A stretch of DNA of 64,000 bases from Phytohabitans flavus (GTDB lineage: Bacteria > Actinomycetota > Actinomycetes > Mycobacteriales > Micromonosporaceae): contig NZ_AP022870.1 of the NCBI RefSeq assembly GCF_011764545.1, forward strand, positions 1,472,001-1,536,000, read 5' to 3'. Each line of letters begins with the position of its first letter. Positions within the stretch are counted from its first letter, which is position 1. This document shows positions 1 to 9,640 of the stretch, one piece after another. The position numbers and the translations under genes were made by a program. The notes under the pieces were generated by a model, which worked only from the letters and a program-made list of their open reading frames with translations, was not told the origin of the DNA and searched no databases.

Positions 1-412
1 CGGTGACGGTCCCCGGCAGGCCGGCGCCGGGGCGGGTGGACAGCGGCAGCGCGAGCACCGCGAGCACCTCGCCGGCGGCAGCCTTCGCCAGCAGCCCGCA
101 GTCTTGGCCGGACAGCAATGCGGCGGTGGCCATCGCCGCGCCCAGGTGCGGGACCGGTGCGACCGCCCGGCCAAGCTCCTCGGCGACCACGGCCGCCTCC
201 CGGTACGAGCCGCCCGCCCCGCCCCGGTCCTGCGGGACGGCGAGCCCGGCGCAGCCTACGTCCGCCGCCAGCGTCTGCCATAGGCCGGTGTCGTACGGGT
301 CCGAGCTCTCCACCCGCGCCAGCACCGCCTGCCACGGCGCCCGGTCGGCGAGCACCCTGCGTACGCTGGCGCGTAGCTCGTCCTCGACGTCCGAGTAACG
401 GAGGCTGATCAC
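1..412 (-). CDS. Acyl-CoA dehydrogenase, second subunit (partial, runs off window)
   Basis: This is the N-terminal 137 residues of an acyl-CoA dehydrogenase; the gene continues past the left edge. The GTG start at 412-410 overlaps the TGA stop of the upstream dehydrogenase (GTGA), so the two are translationally coupled. Visible features are the N-terminal helical ACAD domain (VEDELRASVRRVLADRAP), the stretch GCAGLAVPQDRGGAGGSY, and the helix VVAEELGRAVAPVPHLGAA, all typical of the family. Paired ACAD genes with overlapping ends are common in actinobacteria, where such pairs often form heteromeric alpha/beta dehydrogenases (FadE28/FadE29 type). That pairing is inferred here. The FAD-contacting half lies outside the window, so the catalytic residue cannot be checked. 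Likely role: alpha,beta-desaturation of a CoA thioester. Confidence 0.85.
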   Translation of the reverse strand, partial: MISLRYSDVEDELRASVRRVLADRAPWQAVLARVESSDPYDTGLWQTLAADVGCAGLAVPQDRGGAGGSYREAAVVAEELGRAVAPVPHLGAAMATAALLSGQDCGLLAKAAAGEVLAVLALPLSTRPGAGLPGTVT

Positions 413-1557
413 CCGGCCACCTCGCGAGGCAGGCCGAGCACCCGTTCGGCGATGACGTTGCACAGGATCTCTGAGGTGCCGCCCTCGATGGAGTTGGCTC
501 TCGCGCGCAGGTATCGGTACCCGGACGTGCGCTCCCGCCAGTCTCTTCTGGACGGTCGACGCATCGTCCAGTCGTCGTACCGCAGCGCCTCGTCGCCGAG
601 CAGCTCCAGCTCGAACCCAGAGATCTCCTGGTTGAGATGCGAGTTCGCGTACTTGACCGCGGAACCGTCCGGGCCGGGCTGACCGGCGGCCAGCTCCTCG
701 CGCAGCCGCTGCGCGGTCAGCCGACCCGCCTCGGCCGCGACCCACAGCCGCAGCAGCGCGTCGCGCCCGGCCGCGGTACGCAGCTCCGGCCGCGCACGCC
801 ACTTCCGAACCACCAAGCCGATCATCCCGTCCCCGCGCGGTACCGGGTCGCCGCCGAGCGCCACCCGCTCGTTCATCAGCGTCGTTCGCGCGACCTGCCA
901 GCCCTGCCCGACCTCGCCGATACGGTGCGCGTCCGGGATGCGTACCCCGGTCAGGAACACCTCGTTGAACTCGGCCTCGCCAGTGATCTGGCGCAGCGGC
1001 CGGACCTCGACGCCAGGTGCGCTCATGTCGCACGCGAAATAGGTCAACCCTTCGTGCTTTGGGGCCGACGGGTCGCTGCGTGCCAGCAGGACCGCCCACT
1101 GCGCCTCGTGAGCCGTGGACGTCCACACCTTCTGCCCGTCGACGACCCAGTCACCGTCCGCCTCCCGAACCGCCCTCGTGGACACCGAGGCCAGGTCCGA
1201 GCCAGCGCCGGGCTCGCTGAACAACTGGCACCACACCTCCTCCTCGGTCCAAAGTGGACGCAGCCAGCGCCGGAGCTGTGCGACGGTACCGTGGCGCAGC
1301 ATGGTCGGTGCCGCCATGCCCAGCCCGATGCCGACACGCGGCAGCGGCACGTCAGGCGCCCCGGCGGCCGCAAGCTCCCCGTCCACCACCGGCTGCAGGT
1401 CGCGCGGGAGGTCCATGCCGCCCAGCCCTTGCGGGAAGTTGACCCAGGCGAGCCCGGCGTCGAACCGGGCGCGTAGGAACTCCAACCGCTCGGTGGTGGC
1501 CGGGGCGTGCTCGGCGAGGAACGCCCGTACCTGCCCGACCAGTTCGTCGCTCCGCAT
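409..1557 (-). CDS. Acyl-CoA dehydrogenase
   Basis: A 382-residue FAD-dependent acyl-CoA dehydrogenase of usual family length. The ATG at 1557 is preceded by GAAGGA on the coding strand, and the protein begins MRSDELVGQVRAFLAEHAP as ACADs do. An in-frame upstream start at 1668 would add 37 residues of unlikely composition and was rejected. The central region has VWCQLFSEPGAGSDLAS, the FAD/substrate-contact segment. The C-terminus has ANSIEGGTSEILCNVIAERV, whose Glu corresponds by position to the catalytic base of the medium-chain type. It oxidises an acyl-CoA to the enoyl-CoA, passing electrons to ETF. It is transcribed away from the PKS operon and coupled to a second ACAD. Its link to the polyketide (starter-unit desaturation or unrelated catabolism) is only positional. 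Confidence 0.9.
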   Translation of the reverse strand: MRSDELVGQVRAFLAEHAPATTERLEFLRARFDAGLAWVNFPQGLGGMDLPRDLQPVVDGELAAAGAPDVPLPRVGIGLGMAAPTMLRHGTVAQLRRWLRPLWTEEEVWCQLFSEPGAGSDLASVSTRAVREADGDWVVDGQKVWTSTAHEAQWAVLLARSDPSAPKHEGLTYFACDMSAPGVEVRPLRQITGEAEFNEVFLTGVRIPDAHRIGEVGQGWQVARTTLMNERVALGGDPVPRGDGMIGLVVRKWRARPELRTAAGRDALLRLWVAAEAGRLTAQRLREELAAGQPGPDGSAVKYANSHLNQEISGFELELLGDEALRYDDWTMRRPSRRDWRERTSGYRYLRARANSIEGGTSEILCNVIAERVLGLPREVAG

Positions 1558-1899
1558 ACAGGTCCTTCGGTGAATTCGGCGGCGATGCGACCCAAAATTC
1601 CCGGCCAGTAGCACAGCACATTGAATTGTGGACGCCACCGGAACGTGCGAATATGGCGGGTGGCCCATTAGCGTGGCTCATTTCTACCGCATTCGCACAA
1701 CGACGGCACCGCCGGCGTAGGGCCGTAAGCGGCAGCGGCAAGAAGCAACCACCCAACCGGCCTGTGGCCGCTTCCGGGAGTCCGAACCGGGCTGGCAGCA
1801 AGTGTCCACTACCGTCAAAGGTGCTGGCCGGAAAGCATGACTGGGACGGCCGGGTCCGACCGGCGCCGCCGAGTCACTTACTCCGGGGGCCGTAACGCC
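1558..1899. other. Divergent intergenic region between the dehydrogenases and the PKS operon
   Basis: 342 bases without a convincing gene. It must hold the promoters for the leftward acyl-CoA dehydrogenase pair and for the rightward 46-kb PKS operon. It contains an 8-bp inverted repeat (separate entry). A possible upstream ATG at 1837, in frame with the AT gene, would add 21 residues rich in Arg and Gly. It was rejected because AT homology begins at the ATG at 1900. I see no consensus -35/-10 pair that I would defend. Confidence 0.7.
1645..1698. promoter_or_regulatory. Inverted repeat in the divergent promoter region
   Basis: GTGCGAAT (1645-1652) and its exact reverse complement ATTCGCAC (1691-1698) lie 38 bases apart, between two divergent transcription units. 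A paired operator for a dimeric regulator is possible. The binding protein is unknown and the match is only 8 bp per arm. Confidence 0.3.
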
Positions 1900-4800
1900 A
1901 TGCCCGTAAAGAACGTCTTCCTGTTCGCCGGCCAAGGGTCGCAGTACTACGGAATGGGACGCGACCTGTTGTCCGACCACCCGGTTTTCAGTGCGTCCAT
2001 GAGCAACTGGAGCACGGTATTCGCGGATCTGGGCCTACCCGGCGTATTCGAAGAGATTTACCGTGCGGACCGTACGGCTGCCGACCCGTTCGATGAAATA
2101 CGGTTCACCCACCCCGCGATTCTCATGGTCGAGCTCGCCATGGCGGAGACGCTGCGGGCGGAGGGCGTCGAACCGGACTACGTGCTCGGGGCGAGCCTGG
2201 GCGAGTTCGCAGCGGCTGCGGCGGCCGGCGTGCTGAGCCCGGAGGATCTGGCCCGTTCGGTCGTGGAGCAGGTCCACATGCTCGAAAGGCACCGCGTGCC
2301 AGGAGCGATGCTTGCCGTGCTCGGCGACGTCGCGTTGTACCACGATGACGAGTGGCTGGGCGCCGACGTCGAGCTGGCCGCGGTCAACTCGGACCGCAAC
2401 TTCGTAGTCTCCGGTGACGCCGCGGGTGTGGCCCGCGCCGAGCGGCGCCTGCAGGAGCTGCGCGTGCTGTACCAGCGGTTGCCGGTCAACCACGCGTTCC
2501 ACTCCTCGCGGCTGGACGCGGTTGCTGAGCCGTACCTGAGCTCACTGTCCCGGCTGACGCTGCGCCCACCCGCGGTGCCGTTCGTGTCCTGCGAGTCGGC
2601 CGGGTACGTCACGCACTTCGACGCGTCGCACTTCTGGCAACTTGTGCGTGCGCCCATCCGGTTTCGCGAGGCGATCCAGTTCCTGGATCGGCAGGACCCG
2701 GACGTCGTGTACCTGGACCTCGGGCCGTCCGCCACGATGGCGAACTTCGTGGCGAGCATCGTGCGCGGCGACGGCCGAAACCGCGCGGTACCCATCCTGG
2801 ATCCTTTCGCGCCGCGCGGCCGGGCCCTGCAAGCCATCAGGACCCAAGCCGGTCGGTCACGGCGCGCCTCCACCTCAGCGCCAGGTCAGGGAGGGAAGCA
2901 GATGAGAGCGGTTGTGTTTCCGGGGCAGGGGTCACAGGCGCGGGGGATGGGCGGTGACCTGTTCACCCGGTTCCCCGACCTGACCGCCACGGCGGACCAG
3001 ATCCTCGGCTACTCCGTCGCCGAGCTGTGCCGCGAGGACCCGCGCGGCCAGCTCGACCAGACGCAGTTCACCCAGCCGGCGCTGTTCGTGGTCAACGCCC
3101 TCGCCTACCTGGCCCGCAGGCAGGACGGCGAGCCGGCGCCGGACTACTTCGCCGGGCACAGCCTCGGCGAGTACAACGCCCTGTGCGCGGCGGGGGCGTT
3201 CGACTTCGCGACCGGGCTGCGCCTGGTGTGTGAGCGCGGCCGGCTCATGGCGGCCTCGACCGGCGGCGGCATGGCGGCGGCGGTCGGTCTCACGGAGGAG
3301 GCGGTGCGGGAGGTGCTGTCGCGCGGCGCGCTGTCCGGCATCGACCTGGCCAATCACAACGCGCCGGACCAGTTCATCGTGTCCGGTCCGCGGGAGGCGG
3401 TCGAGTCGGCGCGCGAGGCGGTGCTCGCCGCCGGAGCACGGGCATACCTGGTACTTCGGGTGAGCGGCGCCTTCCACTCGCGGTACATGGAACCGGCCCG
3501 GCGCGAGTTCGAGCAGGTGCTCGCCGGCTGCGAGTTCCGCCCGCCGCAGGTACCCGTCGTAGCCAACGTCACGGGGCGCCCGTACGAGCCGGGCTCGGTG
3601 CGGGAGATCCTCGCCGAGCAACTGGTTCGGCCGGTGCGATGGGAGCGGAGCGTGCGGCACATGCTCGCCGCCGGGGTGTCCACTTTCGACGAGGTCGGGC
3701 CGGGGGAGGTGCTGACCGGCCTGGTCAAGAAGATCCGGCAGGCCGTACCCCCCTCACCGGCTCCCGCGCCGCCGGTCCCGGCCCGGCGGTTGCGGCCTGA
3801 GGACCTGGGCAGCGCGGAGTTTCGGCGCACCTACGGCAGCCGGTACGCCTACGTGTGCGGGGCGATGTACCGCGGCATCGCCTCCGAGGAACTGGTCATC
3901 CGCGCGGCTCGTGCGGGCATCCTCGCGTTCTTCGGCACCGGGGGCCTCGACCTGCCCCGTATCGCGGACGCCATCGACCGCCTGGCCCACGAACTGGGTG
4001 ACGGCCGCCCGTACGGCATGAACCTGGTGCACAACCCGGGACAGCCGGAGGTGGAGGACGCAACGGTCGGGCTGCTGCTCGACCGCGGGGTGCGCAACGT
4101 CGAGGCGTCGGCGTTCATGAAGATCACCCCGGCCCTCGTCCGGTACCGGCTCTCCGGACTGAGCAAGGGCGCCGACGGCGAGGTGATGGCCGCCAACCGC
4201 GTCATCGCCAAGGTTTCCCGGCCGGAGGTGGCCGAGAGCTTCCTGTCTCCCGCGCCGCAGCGGCTGGTCAGCCTGCTGGAGCGGGACGGGCTCATCACCG
4301 CTGAACAGGCCGCGCTCGGCGCGGGCATACCCATGGCGGACGACCTGTGTGTCGAGGCGGATTCCGGAGGGCATACCGACCGGGGCGACCCGATCGTGTT
4401 GCTGCCCACGATGCTGCGGCTACGCGACCGGATGGTCGCCGACCACGGCTACCCGCACGGGTACGGGTCGGCGCGGCCGGTGGCATCGGAACCCCGGAGG
4501 CCGCGGCCGCGGCGTTCGTCCTCGGCGCAGACTTCGTGGTCACCGGTTCGATCAACCTGTGTACGGCCGAGTCAGGAATGAGTCCGGTCGCCAAGAGCAT
4601 GCTGGAACAGATCAACGTCCAGGACACCGACTACGCGCCGGCCGGTGACATGTTCGAGTTGGGCGCACAGGTACAGGTCCTCAAGCGGGGGTGTTCTTCC
4701 CGGCTCGGGCGCGCAAGCTCTACGAGCTGTACCGGAGGCACGAGTCGCTGGACGAGATCGACGCCGAGACCCGTGCCGTCATTGAGGCGCGGTACTTCCG

Positions 4801-5149
4801 CAAGAGCTTCGAGGAGGTGTGGCAGGACACGCGCGCATTCTTCGCCGTCCGCGACCCCCGCGAGATCGAACAGGCCGAGCAGAACCCGAAGCACAAGATG
4901 GCGTTGGTGTTCCGCTGGTACTTCGGGCACAGCCAGCGCGCGGCCATGCAGGGTCTGGAGGAGTACCGGGTGGACTTCCAAGTGCACTGCGGTCCGGCGC
5001 TCGGCGCGTTCAACCAGTGGGTCCGCGGCACTGTCCGGGAAAGCTGGCGCAACCGGCACGTCGACGAGATCGGCGAGCTGATGATGCGCGAAACCGCGGT
5101 CTGCCTGGAACAGCGGCTGGACGAGCTGGTGAATGCGGGGGCCCGATGA
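1900..5149 (+). CDS. Trans-acting acyltransferase-acyltransferase-enoylreductase (PksE/PfaD-type fusion; two frameshifts)
   Basis: Repaired length is 1083 residues. AT1 (about 1-315) has GASLG (Ser99) and NHAFHS. The usual carboxylate-binding Arg is Gln (EQVHML), which suggests an acyl hydrolase rather than a malonyl transferase. AT2 (from Met335) has GHSLGE (Ser421), CERGRLM and SGAFHS, the signature of the malonyl-CoA transferase that loads trans-AT synthases. The C-terminus (about 628-1083) is a PfaD/PksE-type FMN-dependent enoylreductase, with [48 protein letters not shown] and [12 protein letters not shown]. One base is missing near 4459 and another in the G run 4687-4691; repairing both restores a continuous ER. 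The ATG at 1900 is where AT homology starts. The stop overlaps the next start as ATGA. Known role of the family: malonyl supply, proofreading and trans-reduction for the following PKSs. Confidence 0.9.
2889..2904 (+). promoter_or_regulatory. Internal ribosome binding site and ATG before AT2
   Basis: GGGAGGG at 2889-2895 lies six bases before the in-frame ATG at 2902, which is exactly where AT2 begins ([12 protein letters not shown]). It is a far better Shine-Dalgarno than the one at the gene start, so AT2-ER may also be translated as a separate protein, or AT1 and AT2-ER were once separate genes. Activity is inferred. Confidence 0.4.
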
Positions 5150-8100
5150 CGAACCAGACGGCGGTGGCGGTGACCGGCATCGGCTGCCGGGCGCCGGGCG
5201 CCCGCGACCACCGCGAGCTCTTCGACAACCTGTGCCGGGGCGTCAGCACGGTCAGTGAGATCGATCCTCAGCGGTGGGATCCGGCCGACTTCTACTCCCC
5301 GGACATCTCGATACCCAACAAGACCGTCAGCAAGTGGTGCGGCCAGATCGACGAGCCGTACGGGTTCGACGACAGCTTCTTCCGGTTGTCGCCCAAGACG
5401 GCCAAGCTGATGGATCCCCAGCAGCGGCTGCTGCTGGAGGAGACCTGGCACTGCGTCGAGGACTCAGGCACGCCGCTGCGGGCACTGCAGCAGGCCCGCA
5501 CCCTCGTCTTCGTCGGCGTCGCCGCCCGCGACCATCTGCAGCAGGGCAGCGAGCCCGGTACCACCGTCGAGGCGTACACCACCTTTGGCGGCTCCGACTA
5601 CATGCTCGCCAACCGGATCTCGCACGCGTTCGGCCTGCGCGGGCAAAGCATGGCCATCGACGCGGCGTGTGCCTCGTCCGCGGTCGCGATCCACCTGGGC
5701 ATCCGTGCGCTGCTGGACGGAGACGCCGACTTCGTCCTCGCCGGCGGGGTGCTGCTCAACCTCCACCCGTGGAAGTACATCTCGTACTCCAAGGCGCGGA
5801 TGCTCAGCCCGTCCGGACTGTGCCGGACCTTCGACAAGGACGCCGACGGGTTCGTTCCGGGCGACGGGGTCGGAATGGTCATGCTGCGCCGGCTGGACGA
5901 CGCGGTGCGCGACGGCGACCACGTCTACGGGCTGCTGATGGGCAGCGCCGTCAACCACAACGGCGCCGGGCGCACCATCACCGCGCCTTCTGTAGCGGCA
6001 CAGCGGGACGTCATCACCGCGGCCCTGGACCGTGCCGGCTTCGATCAGGCCACGGTCGGCTACGTCGAGGCACACGGCACCGGTACCCCGCTCGGCGACC
6101 CCATCGAGGTGGAGGCGCTGCACCGGGTGATGTCCGGCGTGCCGCGCGAAGACGGCGGCTGCTGGATCGGCTCGGTCAAGCCCAACATCGGGCACCTGGA
6201 GGCGGCCGCCGGGGTCGCCGGCCTGGTCAAGGTGCTGATGATGATGGCGCACCGGCGCATCCCACCAAGCGTTCACCTCAGCACCGTCAACCCACTGATC
6301 AAAGTGGACGATGGCGTGCTCCGCCTGGCCCGCGAGGCGACCGCGTGGGAACCGGTTGGCGACCAGCCGCTGCGGGCCGGGGTCAGCTCGTTCGGCGGCG
6401 GCGGCGTCAACGCGCACCTGTGCGTCGAGGAGCACCGCCCGGCAGCGGATACCGGCGCCGACCCGCTGGCGGGTACCCCCCAGCCGTTCCTGCTCTCCGC
6501 GCCCTCCGCCCGGTCGTTGGAACTGCTGCTGGACCGCTGGCGGGCGGGCCAGGCCGGCGACGGCTGGATCCGCGGCCGGGTCACCGACATCTGCGCCACC
6601 CTGGCCGCCGGCCGCGAGCAATTCCCGGTGCGAACCGGCGGCCTTGTGTCCACCGTGGACGACATTGTCGCACTGCTAGCCGATCCGCCGGCTCCGATCC
6701 ACCCGGAGTCCTCGCCGGAGTGCGCGCTGCGGGTGGGCGAGCTGGCCGTGCCGCCGCCCTTGCCGCTCGCCGCGTTCCTTCACGCGCCACCCGTCGCCAG
6801 CGTCCTTGCCGCCATGGAAAGCGAGGCTCCGGCAGCCGGTGCGCAGCTCGCCGCGCTGCGCCGCGGGGACGGCGGGCCGGCGGAGCGGTTCCTGCTCACC
6901 TACCTCGTGGTGCGGGTGCTGCGGGAGCTGGGAGTGCGGCCGGCGACAGTAACCGGGTACGGCGCCGGCGCGGTGGCCGCGCTGGCCGCGACCGGGGCGC
7001 TCGACTGGCCGTCCGGGCTGGAGCTCGCGCGGGGCGGCTCCGCGCAGGTACCTCTGCGCGCCCCGGACGTGCCGCTCGTGCACGCCACGAGCGGCCGGAC
7101 CGCCTACCCGTACCTTGTCGACAGCGGCTACTTCGACGAGCTGCTGGACGGCCTCGTAGTGGAGCCGGAGGTGGCCGCCGCGGTCGCCAGCCGGGCGGCC
7201 CCGATCGTCGGCAGCCAGCGGGTACTACGCCGCGCGATCGACGAGTGGAACCGGGTGCTGGGCCTGCGCGGGCTGGGGGAGTGGCGGATTTCCACCGACG
7301 AAGCCGGCCTGGCCGCGGACACCGGCGTCGACCCCCGCTGCACACTGGTCCGCGTCCTCGCCCTGGAGAACGCGTTCGACGAGCTCAACCGGGCATGGAA
7401 GCTGTCGCTGGACCGGCTGGCGCCCGACCGGCGGATCGCCGAGCTGCTGGACCTGCTCGCTGGCGGCCTGCTGGACCCGGACGGGCTGCTCGGACTGCTG
7501 ACCGGTGACCCAGCGGAGCGGGTCGCGATCGCGGACCGGGTGCAGCGTGGCGCCGCCGGGCTCGGCATCTCCAGCGATGGCCGGTACCTCGCGCTGAAGG
7601 ACCGCGCGCGGATGCCCGCCGGGCTCGAGGCGGCCGCGGCCTGGATGCGGGACGCGGCACCGGGCGCCGCTGACCCAGCCCCTGACGTCGCTGTCGCGGT
7701 CTCCGTCGGCAGCACGCCCGACATCCCGGGCGGCGCTGACCACGTGGCGATCGCCGATCCGCAAGCGCTGGCCGACCAGCTCGCGACGCCGCTGCTCGCA
7801 CTGTGGCGGCGCGGCCTGGCGGTCGACTGGCATCGGTTCTACGCGGGTCGCGGCACCCGCAAGGTGCCGCTGCCCACCACGGAGTACGTGCGGACCGTGT
7901 ACCGGCACGCGCCGGCCGCACTCGCGGACCAGCCACAGGTGCGCGGCGTGCGGCTGGTGGAGCTGGACGCCGGCTGGGTAACGGACGCCGGCCCGGCAAC
8001 CCCGGTGCGGGAGAGGACGGCCCTGGTGGTCGCGCCCGCCGATCTGCTCGACGAGGTACGCGAGGCGGCGGCCGCTGCCCTTCCCGCGTACCGCCTGGCT

Positions 8101-9640
8101 TTCGCCGGCATCGGTTCGCAGTACCGCCACGAGGCGGCCGACGGATGGACGGTACGCACCGAGGAGGGCGACTGGGACCGGCTGTTCGCGGGGCTCGCCG
8201 GGCAGGGCCTGCGCCCCCAGTACGTCGTGCGGCTGGCCGGACCCGACGGCGCCGACCTGGCGCGGCGGGTCGAGGACAGCGTGCTGGTGCCGTTCCTGCT
8301 CGCGCAGCGCCTGCTCCGGCGGCGCGACGGCGTACCCACACTCATCCTCGACGTTGCCGCGCTCGGCGCGCCGGAACCCGACGCGGCGGCGGCACTTGGC
8401 CGGAGCCTGCGCTGGGAGAGCAGCTCGGTGCGGCTGCGACCGATCACAGTGGACAGTGCGCCGGCGAGCGCCGAGACCTGGCGCCGGATCGCCGAGGAGT
8501 TCGGCATCGCGGGCGACGACCCGGTCCGCCACCGCGGCGGTGTCCGGTACGCCCGCCGCTTCACCATCCGGGAACCCGAGCAGCCGCCGACCCCGCCGAA
8601 CCCCGTGATCCGGCCTGGCGGGGTCTACCTGGTAACCGGCGGCCGGGGCGGCCTCGGCCAGGCGGTCGCCGCCCATCTGCTGTCCGTGCCCGGGGTCCGG
8701 GTCGCGCTGGCCGGCCGCAGCCTCATGACCACCGAACTCGCCCGCGACCTGGCGACCGTCGCCGAGGCCGCCGGCGACCGGATCGCGTACTTCCCGGCTG
8801 ACGTGTCCGACCTGGAGTCCACCCGGACGCTCGTCGCCGGCGTACGCCACCGGTTCGGACCGGTCAACGGCGTGGTCCACGCGGCCGGCGTACTGCGTGA
8901 CGGGTACCTCGTGAACAAATCCGTGGCAGATCTGGGTGCGGTACTGGCGCCGAAGGTGCACGGCGCGGCGAACCTGGACCTGGCGCTCGCCGACGAGCCG
9001 CTCGACTTCTTCGCGCTCTTCTCGTCCCTGGCCGCCGTCACCGGAAACCCTGGCCAGTCGGACTACGCGGTCGCCAACGCCCTCATGGAGGCGTTCGCGG
9101 CCGACCGGGAGCAGCGGCGCACGGCGGGGACCTGCCGGGGCCGTACCGTGGCGATCGGCTGGCCGTGGTGGGACGCGGGCGGCATGACCGTGCCGGGCGG
9201 AACCGGCACGGTGTTCAGCATCGACAACGGCTTCGCGCCGATGCCGGTGTCGGTCGGCCTGGCAGCTCTGGACACCGCGCTGTCCGGCGCCTCCGCCCAG
9301 CGCCTGTTCCTGTACGGCGACCCCGAGCGTGCACTGCCCTTCTGCCACGGCGACCAACGCACGCCGGTGCCTGAGCCGCCGTCCCCGCCTGGCGACAAGC
9401 CCGAGGTGCCCTGGGCGTCCCGGTACGTATCGTTGCTGTTTTCCGAGCTGCTGGACGTTCCGGAGCGCGACATCGACGCCTCGCGCGGGCTGGACAGCTA
9501 CGGCATCGACTCGATCCTGGTGCGCAACTTCAACACCCGGGTGGAACGCGACCTGGGCGTGATCCCGCACACCCTGCTGTTCGAGTGCCGTACCATCGCG
9601 CAGGTCGCAGCGGTTCTCGCGAGCCGCTTTCCGGAAATCG
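5146..9640 (+). other. Module 1: KS1-[AT remnant]-KR-ACP
   Basis: KS1 (about 5160-6435) has its Cys codon at 5668 (DAACASS) and HGTGT, but is atypical: LSPKTAKLMDPQQ replaces the usual ISPREA motif, and NHNGAGRTITAPS is unlike the other nine KSs. About 6730-7110 looks like a decayed AT core: AT-like helices surround GYGAGAVA, where GHSxG is expected and the nucleophile Ser is gone. KR (NADPH motif GGRGGLG near 8640; Ser and Tyr in LFSSLA and SDYAVAN) appears active. ACP phosphopantetheine Ser is codon 9511 (GIDSI). Expected outcome: a beta-hydroxy first extension. Confidence 0.75.

Noticed and set aside
1837..1899. Upstream start for the AT-AT-ER gene at 1837
   Set aside because: The added 21 residues lack AT-like sequence, and the AT fold starts at [15 protein letters not shown] from the ATG at 1900.
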